NCBI GenBank assembly: GCA_009731375.1 | Contig: BJOX01000083.1 | Span: 7,610 to 39,902 of the forward strand | DNA: 32,293 nucleotides | Direction of reading: 5' to 3' | Origin: Paulinella micropora | Taxonomy: Eukaryota; Cercozoa; Imbricatea; Euglyphida | Shown here: positions 1 to 8,333 of the stretch, one piece after another | Position numbering within the stretch: the stretch's first letter is position 1 | How the letters are laid out: each line of letters opens with the position of its first letter | Program-made: the position numbers and the translations under genes | The notes under the pieces: model-generated | Database searches by the model: none | The model's input: the letters and a program-made list of their open reading frames with translations, nothing else | What the model was told of the DNA's origin: nothing

Positions 1-722
1 GTGTTTAATGGATTTGAGTCTTTTACGGCCACATAAGTAGTAAATGTTTTATTTCCTGTTATTGTTTGGTCTCCTGTTAGTTTTACAACCGAACTATCAA
101 GAGCAGAAACATCAATACCATCAACATTACCGACATTTGATACATTAAAACCTCCCATATTTAAATCCCCTGTCATCATAGCGAGCCCATCCAATCTAAG
201 AAAAGGTGAAGCAACATTTCTCCATTGCCCAGTGCTGTAAATAAGAAGTTGATTATCAGCGGGGGTGCCTGTTATGATTACATCACTTAAAGCATCTATT
301 GATTTAGTTGCTATCCTTGTGTCAAAATCTGTATTAGCCCTTGCTGTGGTGTAGTATAAGTTAGTTCCTTCGGTTAAGTTGGTTGTGCTCTTTGTTGCTA
401 ATTGAGTGTCAAACCTAGCATTAGTATAATATAAATTGGTGCCTTCGGCTAGGTTAGTGGTTGATTTAGTAGTTAGTCGCGCATCAAACCTACCATCAGT
501 ATAGTATAGATTAGTGCCTTCTTTTAAGTCTGTCGTTGATTTTAAAGCCAACCTCGCATCAAATCGTCCGTCGGTGTAATAAAGATTTACGGGGTCAGCA
601 TCTTCTGGCACCCTATCTGTGTATAAGCCCACTATGTTTGTGTTGGTAAGGTCTAAATTTTTAATATCTAGACTATCAACTGCGATTTCTGATAAACCTA
701 GTAAGGATTTATATTGCGACAT
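1..722 (-). CDS. Fibre/tail-like repeat protein, partial (3' end beyond window)
   Basis: An open frame of 240 codons begins at the ATG at 722 and runs off the window start with no stop. After a short N-terminus (MSQYKSLLGLSEIAVDSL) it has four tandem units of about 25 residues (75 bp in DNA). Each unit carries NLYYTDGRFDAR or a variant followed by KSTTNLxEGT. Beyond the repeats are LTGDQTITGNKTF and a GDLNMGGFNVSNVGNVDG segment. Repeats of the EGTNLYYT kind and GNKTF motifs are known from tail-fibre and host-attachment proteins of phages and large marine viruses, so a trimeric surface fibre is the likely role. It is divergent from the gene at 781 across a 58-bp AT-rich spacer. The function is inferred from repeat type only; the C-terminal receptor-binding part is not visible. 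Confidence 0.8.
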   Translation of the reverse strand, partial: MSQYKSLLGLSEIAVDSLDIKNLDLTNTNIVGLYTDRVPEDADPVNLYYTDGRFDARLALKSTTDLKEGTNLYYTDGRFDARLTTKSTTNLAEGTNLYYTNARFDTQLATKSTTNLTEGTNLYYTTARANTDFDTRIATKSIDALSDVIITGTPADNQLLIYSTGQWRNVASPFLRLDGLAMMTGDLNMGGFNVSNVGNVDGIDVSALDSSVVKLTGDQTITGNKTFTTYVAVKDSNPLN

Positions 723-780
723 ATTATATTAATAAATATTTAATTTGAAAATACTAAAAATATATTAATCTTAGTATAAA
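723..780. promoter_or_regulatory. AT-rich bidirectional promoter spacer
   Basis: These 58 bp separate two divergent start codons (722 minus, 781 plus). They are almost pure A/T, with TATATTAAT, AATATTTAAT and AAAATACTAAAAATATA stretches. Compact DNA viruses of protists commonly use such short AT-rich spacers as promoters. No exact match to a published motif (for example AAAATTGA) was found. Confidence 0.5.
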
Positions 781-1302
781 ATGCCGTCCGCAGAAGCAAG
801 TCGTAAGAATTGGGGTAGTGCTGTGGAAGGAATAAAAGCGAAAGCGAAACAGCGAAAGATGGAGCATGCTAAAAATGTATTAGCACAATACCGAAATGCT
901 GTAAAGCAAGAAGACGAAGATATGGAGGAACGAATAAAACAAATTGAAGAAAAGAACTTGGCTAAGGATATTATTACTGAACGAGATAATGATAGCCCAG
1001 AGGAGAAGAGTGATAGTGAGGATGAGGTTGATTTCACTGATATCATTGCCGAAAAGATGGCTAAGATGAAAATTAAAAGAGCGAAGGCGGAGACTAAGAG
1101 AGCGAAGAAGAGTAAGAAACAGGAGCAAGAGCCTGACGAAAGTGAAGAAAGTGAAAGCGAGAGTAGTGAAGAGGAAACACCAAAACCAAAGAAAGGTAAG
1201 GGTAAAAAATCAAGTAGTGTAAGTGTAAAGGTATATAATCAATCTTCAGGTGCTAAGAAAGAAAAAAGTGAAGAAATAGATAGAGTGTTTTTAAAATTTT
1301 AA
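781..1302 (+). CDS. Lys/Glu-rich, low-complexity protein of unknown function (173 aa)
   Basis: A complete ATG-to-TAA frame. Residues 15-60 are a charged, helix-forming segment likely to be a coiled coil. Residues about 80-140 alternate acidic runs (SDSEDEVD, ESEESESESSEEE) with basic runs (KRAKKSKK, PKPKKGKGKK) that could act as nuclear-localisation or DNA-binding patches. It ends with a short, less biased tail (VKVYNQSSG...DRVFLKF). No family is recognised. It abuts the next gene convergently, with only 2 bp between the stop codons, as expected for a compact viral genome. Confidence 0.75.
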   Translation: MPSAEASRKNWGSAVEGIKAKAKQRKMEHAKNVLAQYRNAVKQEDEDMEERIKQIEEKNLAKDIITERDNDSPEEKSDSEDEVDFTDIIAEKMAKMKIKRAKAETKRAKKSKKQEQEPDESEESESESSEEETPKPKKGKGKKSSSVSVKVYNQSSGAKKEKSEEIDRVFLKF

Positions 1303-1304
1303 AT

Positions 1305-1562
1305 TCACCAAAGGAAATGATAAGAATAATAATTACTATACTCTGGATTATTATAAGTTAATTCACCTTTTGAATTTTTTATAGCCTTTGCTCTTGCTCT
1401 ATAATTTTTTCTTCTTACTTTATCTAAATGGTCTAAATGTGAATATAGTCCTATGCGGTCTTTATAATGTTCATATCTAGTATCACCAAAATTGATAACC
1501 TTACCTTTTGGACTAATGACTTTATATTTTTTATTCTTAATGTTGGATTTTAAAAATCTCAT
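1305..1562 (-). CDS. Small basic protein, conserved-type of polinton-like/giant viruses (85 aa)
   Basis: A complete frame starting at the ATG at 1562. It is a short, very basic protein: MRFLKSNIKNKKYKVISP, then GKVINFGDTRYEHYKD, a KVRRKNYRARAKAIK stretch, and the aromatic ending YNNPEYSNYYSYHFLW. The layout (short beta N-terminus, K-x-INFG motif, RRKNY-R-R motif, terminal S-Y-x-x-x-LW) recalls a small family of uncharacterised proteins I associate with NCLDVs, virophages and polinton-like viruses (possibly DUF5754). That recollection was not tested by a search. Its start lies 10 bp from the integrase start, so the two share a promoter. Confidence 0.65.
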   Translation of the reverse strand: MRFLKSNIKNKKYKVISPKGKVINFGDTRYEHYKDRIGLYSHLDHLDKVRRKNYRARAKAIKNSKGELTYNNPEYSNYYSYHFLW

Positions 1563-1572
1563 TGTATATAAT

Positions 1573-2637
1573 ATGGACTATAAACATACAATTATTAATA
1601 CACAGAATGCGGAATATCTCCAACCAGTAAATCCCTATCTCCGACGTGTCGGAGATTTACATGTCGGAGATAGGGATAAGGGTCAACTTGAGGACACACC
1701 AACGGGAGAAGAAATAAAAAGGACAAAAGAAGAGGAGGCGCTTGAAATTCACCATCAGAAAAAGAACCCAAAAATATGGAACACGATATGGGTTGATAAA
1801 CCATTAGACCAAGTTTTCTTAGACTTAGCGGATATGAGTAAGATAAAAGATAAGAAAGGCAATAAGGGCTATGCTTGGATGCTCGTTTGGATAGATTGTC
1901 ATAGCAGATTTTTAATAATCATTCCGCTAAAAAATAAAACAGCGAAAGAAGTATATTATGCTTTGAAATCTATACCTTATAAACCGAAGTCAATTACTAC
2001 CGACAGCGGAGGAGAATATAAAGGTGCTACTCGTGATTATTTTATTCAAAATGGTATTAAACATGATGTCGTTGAAGTCGGCGACCATAGAGCGCTTGCG
2101 GTTGTTGATAGAGTGATAAGAAGTATTAGAAGGTGGTTAGACCTTTTATTTGAAACTAATAGAAATTTTGACTGGGTAAGTTATATTCAAGACTTGGTTA
2201 ATGCTTACAATCATAAAGTTCATAGAGGGATACAAGCCAAACCAGTAGATGTCTTTGCTAGAAGAGATAAAAATAAACAGAGTATCACTCGGGATAATTT
2301 AATTGATGAATTCAATGTTGGCGATAATGTAAGAAAAGAAAATAAAAGAAATGTTTTTTCAAAAGGCGGTAAGACATTCTCTAAAATTATTTATAAAGTC
2401 AAAGGTAGAAAAGGGTTTAAAATCATACTAAATAACGATGAGTTGGTAAGCCCACGTGATTTATTGAAAACTGATTTTGATAAACCCGTTGATGAAGAAA
2501 AAGATATGAAAGAGCAGACCAAAGAAGTTATTAAAGAAAAAAAGACAAAAGAATTGTTAAAAAGAGAAGACATTCAACCAGAGAATATCAGGAGTAGTAA
2601 GCGAGAAAAAAAGGCAAAGGTAATATTGGATTTATAG
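1573..2637 (+). CDS. Retroviral-type (rve) integrase, polinton/PLV-like, 354 aa
   Basis: The start is the ATG at 1573; the in-frame TTG at 1492 lies inside the opposite gene. The core is an RNase-H-fold rve domain: FLDLADM (Asp84), WIDCHSRFLIIIPLKNKTA, ITTDSGGEYKG (Asp144), then HRALAVVDRVIRSIRRWL. The third acidic residue, normally Glu (VERFNR), is Asp179, with 34 residues between the last two. A helix (YIQDLVNAYNHKVHRGIQAKP) and a chromo/SH3-like C-terminal domain follow (FNVGDNVRKE...IYKVKGRKGFKI...PRDLL). The N-terminal zinc domain is lacking. Such enzymes insert polintons and related viruses by strand transfer. The charged tail of about 60 residues is low complexity. A palindromic element is embedded in the frame near residues 19-36. 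Confidence 0.92.
   Translation: MDYKHTIINTQNAEYLQPVNPYLRRVGDLHVGDRDKGQLEDTPTGEEIKRTKEEEALEIHHQKKNPKIWNTIWVDKPLDQVFLDLADMSKIKDKKGNKGYAWMLVWIDCHSRFLIIIPLKNKTAKEVYYALKSIPYKPKSITTDSGGEYKGATRDYFIQNGIKHDVVEVGDHRALAVVDRVIRSIRRWLDLLFETNRNFDWVSYIQDLVNAYNHKVHRGIQAKPVDVFARRDKNKQSITRDNLIDEFNVGDNVRKENKRNVFSKGGKTFSKIIYKVKGRKGFKIILNNDELVSPRDLLKTDFDKPVDEEKDMKEQTKEVIKEKKTKELLKREDIQPENIRSSKREKKAKVILDL
1627..1680 (+). repeat. Palindromic element, copy 1, inside the integrase frame (intron-like)
   Basis: The core ATCTCCGACGTGTCGGAGAT (1637-1656) has 9-bp arms. A larger perfect inverted repeat has 15-bp arms at 1631-1645 and 1663-1677. The 54-nt stretch begins GTAAAT and ends AAG, so it has intron-like ends; its length is divisible by three and it reads through. 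Splicing it would remove 18 residues in frame. Whether it is spliced is not known. Confidence 0.8.
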
Positions 2638-2653
2638 GCCAAAAAAAATAAAA

Positions 2654-2755
2654 GGTTCGTGCTATACGAGAGAAAAACATCCTTCGGAATTGAACCCGCA
2701 ACCGAAAATCTCAATGACTGCGCTGAACCCATTAGTTTCTCCCCCATACAGAACC
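2654..2755. other. Structured spacer after the integrase: imperfect inverted repeat with inner hairpin
   Basis: GGTTCGTGCTATACGAGAG (2654-2672, continuing to 2678) is imperfectly complementary to 2735-2755 (GTTTCTCCCCCATACAGAACC). Inside is a hairpin TTCGG/CCGAA (2683-2687/2702-2706). On the minus strand GGTTCAATTCC matches a tRNA B-box, but the T-stem and acceptor do not pair as in a tRNA. It lies just past the integrase stop and could act in transcript 3'-end formation. No function is assigned. Confidence 0.4.
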
Positions 2756-2849
2756 TACCAGTGATACAGGAAAAATGGTATTTGAAGTATTGCCGTAAGT
2801 CAATTTTTTAAAGAAAATTCTAGAAATTCTATTTCCGCGAATATCACCA

Positions 2850-2935
2850 TGCGACACCGCAACACGGCGGCGCCGCGGTGTCGCAGTGTCGCAGAGGTTG
2901 CGACAGAATTTCGCTTTTTTTGTCGCAGTGTCGCA
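2850..2935. repeat. GTGTCGCA repeat cluster with an 11-bp-stem hairpin
   Basis: TGCGACACCGC (2850-2860) pairs perfectly with GCGGTGTCGCA (2875-2885) around a GC-rich loop. GTGTCGCA is repeated at 2878, 2886 and again in GTCGCAGTGTCGCA near 2922. The cluster is strikingly GC-rich against the AT-rich surroundings and sits directly upstream of the next start codon (2940). It may be regulatory or replication-related; nothing more can be said. Confidence 0.6.
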
Positions 2936-2939
2936 AAAA

Positions 2940-3489
2940 ATGGACTTAATTCCGAGCAGAACCAAAACTAAATCAGATTGGTTGGAGGAATACGAAATTC
3001 GTAGAACCTCTAAGGACAGGCTAAATAGGGATAAAATAAATTGCGAAGAAAGAATTTCTAAAGCAGATAAAGAAATTTCTCGTCTCGTTGAAAAGAAACA
3101 GCCTGACATAGTAAAACTTGATGCTATCAATGAGATGTTAAAACGAATGACTATTGAAGATAATGAAGTAGATGAAGACCGAATTGTTCGCTTGAGAAAA
3201 AAGAAATTGGAAAAAAAAAAACAAAGAACGAGATAATTTCTATAAGTGGAAAAATGACAATCGTGGCCAACTTTCCGCTATTGTCATGAATAAAATTCTC
3301 GTTGGTATTGAAAAAGAACATTTATCGTTTAATTCTTCGTTTAACAAATACTCCAGTGATGGTATTAACGAGCACATAAACGATAGCATTAATAGCGAAC
3401 GAGAACATAAGAGAAACATGCACAGAGTCTTCAGAACCGAGAGTGCGGATAGCAACTTGGAAAAAAAAGACTTTAGTGTAAAATGTTGA
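2940..3489 (+). CDS. Charged coiled-coil protein of unknown function, frame broken at an A11 run
   Basis: The ATG at 2940 is preferred to the GTG at 2886, which lies in the repeat cluster. The first frame gives 98 residues, strongly helical and charged (SDWLEEYEIRRTSKDRLNRD, ISKADKEISRLVEKKQPD, IVRLRKKKLEKKK), ending at TAA 3234-3236. The other forward frame is open from 3196 to 3489 and continues with similar coding character (WKNDNRGQLSAIV, SEREHKRNMHRVFR, LEKKDFSVKC). The two frames meet at eleven consecutive A residues (3211-3221), so the parts are probably one gene of about 180 residues. The break may be a homopolymer sequencing error, a real mutation or programmed slippage. No family is recognised. 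Confidence 0.6.
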
Positions 3490-3498
3490 TTTAAAATA

Positions 3499-3624
3499 TG
3501 TTGATTTTGCTTAGAAATCAACATTATCAACATACATTGGTTTTTTTCAAAACCAAGGGGTTTAACACCCCACCCTAATTCAAAGAAATTTCTATTACAC
3601 ATGCTTTTTTGGTGTGTGTAATAG
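3499..3624. terminator. Cluster of four consecutive hairpins
   Basis: The stems are TGTTGATTT/AAATCAACA (3499-3507/3515-3523), TTGGTTTT/AAAACCAA (3537-3544/3549-3556), GGGGT/ACCCC (3557-3561/3567-3571) and CTATTACACA/TGTGTAATAG (3592-3601/3615-3624). They fill the spacer between two plus-strand genes. In mimivirus-like viruses, hairpins in spacers mark transcript 3' ends, so the first ones are plausible terminators. The last one ends 3 nt before the next start codon. Confidence 0.6.
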
Positions 3625-3627
3625 AAT

Positions 3628-4122
3628 ATGGGAGAGCCTGAAGAATTGGTTGAAGGGGTTGGCGAAATCAACCTCAATCCTGCTCCTGCGGGTAAGTCTT
3701 AATTCTCTATCTCCGACGTATCGGAGATTTACATGTTGTAGATACTTATGATAATGAATGTGGTTGCAGGTTTTTGGAAGCCTTGGGGAGAGATTGAAGA
3801 GAAAGCACCTGCGGAGATGAAAAACCCCAAACTAGTTAGGGTTCCGAAGGAGTTCGCTCAACTCGGAAAAGAAAAAATAACTTCTTTTCACTCCGAACGG
3901 AAATATTTTGTTCGCAACCCCTTGCAGAGAACAGAGAATTTTTTATTTGCTTGGGTTGAGAGGGATGCAACTATGAAAAACCCAAGGAAGAAAAATTTCA
4001 TTCTCGCTTCTGTGGGATGGGATGAGGAGGAAATTCTCGTCTTCCCTTCGCTGTCAGCCTTGATGAAGAAGGTTGGCGATGATGAAGAGTCTATCAATTG
4101 GTCTGTCCGACTTGATATGTAA
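3628..4122 (+). CDS. Spliced gene, unknown function (2 exons, 138 aa)
   Basis: Exon 1 is 3628-3691: ATG, then an acidic start (MGEPEELVEGVGEINLNPAP). The donor GTAAGT is a perfect consensus, and reading through it gives TAA almost at once. Exon 2 is 3770-4122, after the acceptor TTGCAG. Phases match (1+2), giving ...APAG joined to FWKPWGEIEEKAP. The rest has LVRVPKEFAQLG, NPLQRTENFLFAWVERDA, KKNFILASVGWDEEEILVFP and a C-terminal SINWSVRLDM; it looks like a small globular domain. The family is not recognised. The alternative is an unspliced start at 3748 giving 124 residues, but the phase match and consensus donor favour splicing. A spliceosomal intron in this virus-like stretch implies nuclear expression or host ancestry. 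Confidence 0.65.
3692..3769 (+). repeat. Predicted 78-nt intron carrying palindromic element copy 2
   Basis: GTAAGT...TTGCAG, with the core ATCTCCGACGTATCGGAGAT at 3709-3728 followed by TTACATGTTGTAGATA. It aligns with copy 1 (same GTAA start, same core, same TTACATGT). One inner base pair is lost (C/A) relative to copy 1. Confidence 0.65.
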
Positions 4123-4600
4123 AGTAAGTCTATTTCGGACTTAAGACTTATTTTATTAAAATGGGGTTTTCCGTCGGTGTGTTTTTTTATGTCTTGATAA
4201 GTTCGCTCTTGAAACCTCCTCCCCGCATTCACATTTTATTTTTTCGGATTATCTCCAACGTGTTGGAGATATGGTGCTTTTCTTGTTCCTTTGCTCTCTG
4301 TTGATTTGGAAAATTTGATTTCGTTATTTTGCTGTTTTGTTGCTTCGTATTGATTTGCGGGAGATGTGTCTGGAAGCAGAATTCTTTTTTAAAGTGTCAT
4401 TTTGAGGGCACGAAAAATGACATTAAAAAAAGGATATTATACTACTGGGGAGAAAGTGGAGAAAGTAGGACGAGAATAGAAAGAAGACAGGATAGATACG
4501 CAGACAAATTTCAGACAAAAAGGTACATGAACTTCACGGGTAGTGGCTTGTTATTTTTGGACCCGATTTCTTAGCAAATGGTAAATTAGGATTCCTGGCT
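4123..4600. other. Virus-like region end: small hairpin, palindrome copy 3, no convincing gene
   Basis: Just past the stop at 4122, TAAGTC/GACTTA form a 6-bp hairpin (about 4125-4143), a possible terminator. ATCTCCAACGTGTTGGAGAT at 4251-4270 is the third palindrome; both arms changed together (CCGAC/GTCGG to CCAAC/GTTGG). A frame at 4329-4574 lacks an early ATG and carries KKRILYYWGESGESRTR, which faintly resembles a helicase Walker A region but lacks GKT/S; it is not called a gene. Confidence 0.5.
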
Positions 4601-4841
4601 GATGGTGGCACTAACTATAATAGGCCTGTGCAAAATAGTATTAATTTATAAAAAAAACAGAAATCTGCGCTTGTGGGTTGTGAACAAACCATTCGCCACA
4701 TTTGCATTTCCAGGGTCGCCATTTTGGTACCGGATGTGTCATCTTGGTCCCCCAACAAAACATCCCGCAACACCCTGTGAAACGGTCTATGAGAAATCTT
4801 ACCCACAAAACTGACACACTGTCCGACCAAAGAAAAGAACT
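4601..4841. other. Transition segment between virus-like and host DNA, no gene seen
   Basis: Base composition rises from AT-rich to mixed, with CCCGCAACACCCTGTG-type stretches. Frames on both strands are short and show no coding bias. No terminal inverted repeat or target-site duplication can be identified because the other end of the element is outside the window. Confidence 0.4.
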
Positions 4842-5266
4842 ACTAACTACTAACTACTAACTACTAACTACTAACTACTAACTACTAACTACTAACTACT
4901 AACTACTAACTACTTACTACTTACTAACTACTAACTACTAACTACTAACTACTAACTACTAACTACTAACTACTAACTACTAACTACTAACTACTAACTA
5001 CTAACTACTAACTACTAACTACTAACTACTAACTGGATAGTTGGGTAGTTGGGTAGTTGGGTCGTTGGGTAGTTGGGTAGTTGGGTAGTTGGGTAGTTGG
5101 GTAGTTGGTTGGGTAGTTGGGTAGTTGGGTAGTTGGGTAGTTGGGTAGTTGGGTAGTTGGGTAGTTGGGTAGTTGGGTAGTTGGGTAGTTGGGTAGTTGG
5201 GTAGTTGGGTAGTTGGGTAGTTAGGTAGTTAGGTAGTTAGGTAGTTAGGTAGTTAGGTAGTTAGGT
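4842..5266. repeat. Minisatellite block: (CTAACTA)n, then (GGGTAGTT)n, then (TAGGTAGT)n
   Basis: About 190 bp of a 7-bp C/A/T unit are followed at about 5034 by about 185 bp of the 8-bp unit GGGTAGTT, then a G-poorer variant to about 5266. The GGG tracts recur every 8 bp on the plus strand, the spacing of a G-quadruplex-forming array. The two blocks are partly complementary (TAGTT against AACTA). The unit is not a standard telomere repeat. Confidence 0.9.
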
Positions 5267-5379
5267 AGTAGCAGTGTAGGTAGTAGCAGTGGTAGTAGCA
5301 GTAGTAGTAGCAGTAGTAGTAGCAGTAGTAGTAGTAGTAGTAGTAGTAGTAGGAGGAGGAGGAGGATTAGGAGAAGGAT

Positions 5380-5429
<50 letters not shown>

Positions 5430-5508
5430 ATAGTAGTAGTAGTTGTAGTTGTTGTTGTTGTTATTAAAAAAGAAGCAGAAGTAGAAATAGAAGTAAAAAT
5501 AAGCTGAA

Positions 5509-5540
<32 letters not shown>

Positions 5541-5640
5541 CGACCGACCGACCAACAGACTTGCAAAAACAGACAGACCGACCGACAGACAGACAGACAG
5601 ACATGCAGACAGACAGAAAGTTGTATGTCTGCATGTCTGG
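5267..5640. repeat. (TAG)n/(AGG)n then (ACAG/ACCG)n microsatellites
   Basis: GTA/GTAG trinucleotide tracts run to about 5470, followed by ACAG and ACCG tetranucleotides to about 5625. They lie directly upstream of the exon starting at 5648 and are best read as intron sequence. Confidence 0.85.
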
Positions 5641-5647
5641 TGTGCAG

Positions 5648-6148
<501 letters not shown>

Positions 6149-8333
6149 GAAAAAGCAACTGGAGCTGTAAGACTCCTGCGTGGCACAAGTCACGTCAGTG
6201 CTGCCAACAGACACGCAGCCACTGTACTGTAATTGTACTCCCAACTAGTTTACTCCAGACACTCTGGTGATATGTACGAAATACCACTAATACTGAGCTT
6301 GCAGCTGTGACCACTGAGTAACTGAGTATGCCTTTTTGCATTTTGCGATGAAGGGAGGAAGAGGACGGCGGGGATCGTACAGCACATAGCACTTAGACTA
6401 AAACAGTTCAGCTTACATAACAACTCCAGCCCCGGCTACAGCTTTTTGGTCCTGGTGAAACAGAAAGGGGCCCCTTCTTGTACAGTATATGAAATTTGTC
6501 TATTTCACTAAAGGCGATCCGGGCCAAGCGGATGATTCTTCGTAACGATCTCTCAGCTTAACACATGTAGGATATACGTTGTACGATTGTCCCATGACAC
6601 TGATGGCAGGGCGTGCCCTGGCATATAAAGAAGGGCCTCGTCATGTCCGAGGAGTCAGACTGTCAGTACTACTGCACTATCAGGCACGGTCTAGTCCGGC
6701 TAGGATCTCAGCTTTGATCCGAATGAGTGATTGAAAACAGTGTCTGAACGTGCTTTTTAAAAGTTAACTTGAGTCAATGACTGAATCAAACTGAACGTTC
6801 TTTTCAACTTCAACTTGAGATCAGTTCAGTGAGAGGGTACTAGTAGGTCACGTAGCAAGGTGACATGTACTCAGCAGTGCAGTGTACGGTGTAGGTGACC
6901 GGTAACTTTGAACTTAATTCGAATAGCGCTGAGTTGATAATTTAAATTTTAAGTTTTTACAATACAGCCTAGTATTAGTTAAGGTCAAGTTTTGAACCTT
7001 TAATAATTTGTGTTTTTTGTAATCAGTTCGCGGCACAAGACTGCCACCTCGGACGGTCCATATCAAGCAAGAGCCGGTTCGGGCCGCTGAGGTTACGTGA
7101 AGCGGCGGCAGCAGGTCCTGACTCACTCTAGTCGGCGGCGCTGACCTAGCATGAGCCGAACTGATCCGAGGCTCCTCAGGTCCGGCTGGCTTGCCGCGCC
7201 GCGGATGAGGTATAGCGCCGCGAATTATTCAAGTTAAAACGTGAATTGTTTATCAGACACAGCACCTTAAGGTGACGACCGGCCACTGAAAACCTTTACC
7301 GTTGACAATTCACTTTTTGACCGGCTCATGAAGTTAGATTCTCCTCTGCACGACTCGGCGTTTCAGAGTGACGTCACTACAATAACTAGTTTTCGATTTC
7401 GTTCAGAAATGCCAAGACGGTTTCAAACGATCAAGTCAAAGTTCTTTTAGAAAATATCAACTATTGCCTTTTTCCCACTCTATTACCTTTTCCCCCGATT
7501 TCCAGTGAAACACGCAGGTTGAGGTGAATTTGTGGACAAGGGTAACAAGAGTGAACGGAAAAACAATGTTTGACTGCTTTTTACATCCGTCCCAGTCATT
7601 CTCGCCTAGCCTTCCCAAATCAGTTTGGTTTTTCGAGTTCACCAACCCGACACTATCCGTTTGATGACTGTTAACTTGAAGCAAAAGCTTTGACAACTGG
7701 AGACTCACAATCTACGATTTACACTCGATCGGGGCGTAAGTTGCATTCAAGTCTGCAGCGAGTACGAAATTACGTAAACAACGAAGTGACCGCTCTGCTA
7801 TTTACTGGTATTTCACCTGCTCTCACAGAGTCAGGACTCAATGCAGCCGTAGTGTTCTTAATAAGAGTTCGTTGTATCAGATTCTGCCTACTTGAAGAGT
7901 TGTATACAAACTCACAATTCGAATCTTCCAAGTGGAAACTACACACACAGAGTTTTGTGTGTTCTGTCGACAGATCGATTTGGAAAGACCCTCTCTCTCA
8001 GAAGTGGCTGTACAACAACGTATTAGGACAGAGGTAACCAAAATTAAAACACATATGTATCGACAGATTGTTCACTAAAAAAAATTAAATTCATGACATT
8101 CGAATTCGTGACTGTGTCACCGTGGCACAGTCCCTTTTAAGGTCACACTATCGCGACTCAGAGTCAGAGCCGCTCATCACCACAACACAGTGTTTGATTT
8201 CATTTTCAATTCGGAGCTCGTTACTTGCATCACTCAGTTGAGTCTTGAACTTTGGACTGATTCTGAATCGCTTGGCGAATTTTAAGTCAAATATTTCAAT
8301 TTCCACCAAAAAAAAAAAAAAAAAAAAAAACAA
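6149..8333. other. 2.2 kb without a recognisable gene; possible TATA box
   Basis: Mixed-composition, non-repetitive DNA after the stop at 6148. Frames are short and without coding character. CATATAAAGAAGGG near 6621-6634 resembles a TATA box (for instance of an LTR or a promoter), but no paired LTR was seen in the window. The stretch ends in an A22 run (8309-8330) against the N-gap, so a retroposed poly(A) tail is possible. Confidence 0.45.

Noticed and set aside
2654-2755. Functional tRNA gene on the minus strand
   Set aside because: A B-box-like sequence is present, but the T-stem, anticodon stem and acceptor do not pair.
3240-3677. 145-codon minus-strand frame
   Set aside because: It is the complement of the better-supported plus-strand coiled-coil frame and the hairpin cluster, with no coding character.
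4329-4574. Possible SF3 helicase fragment (YYWGESGESRTR)
   Set aside because: It lacks the GKT/S lysine and an early ATG; the resemblance is too weak.
4842-5266. Internal telomere
   Set aside because: The units are 7 and 8 bp and match no standard telomere repeat; both flanks are ordinary DNA.
7690-8037. 115-codon plus-strand frame
   Set aside because: It starts at TTG, shows no domain, no codon bias and no matching splice signals.
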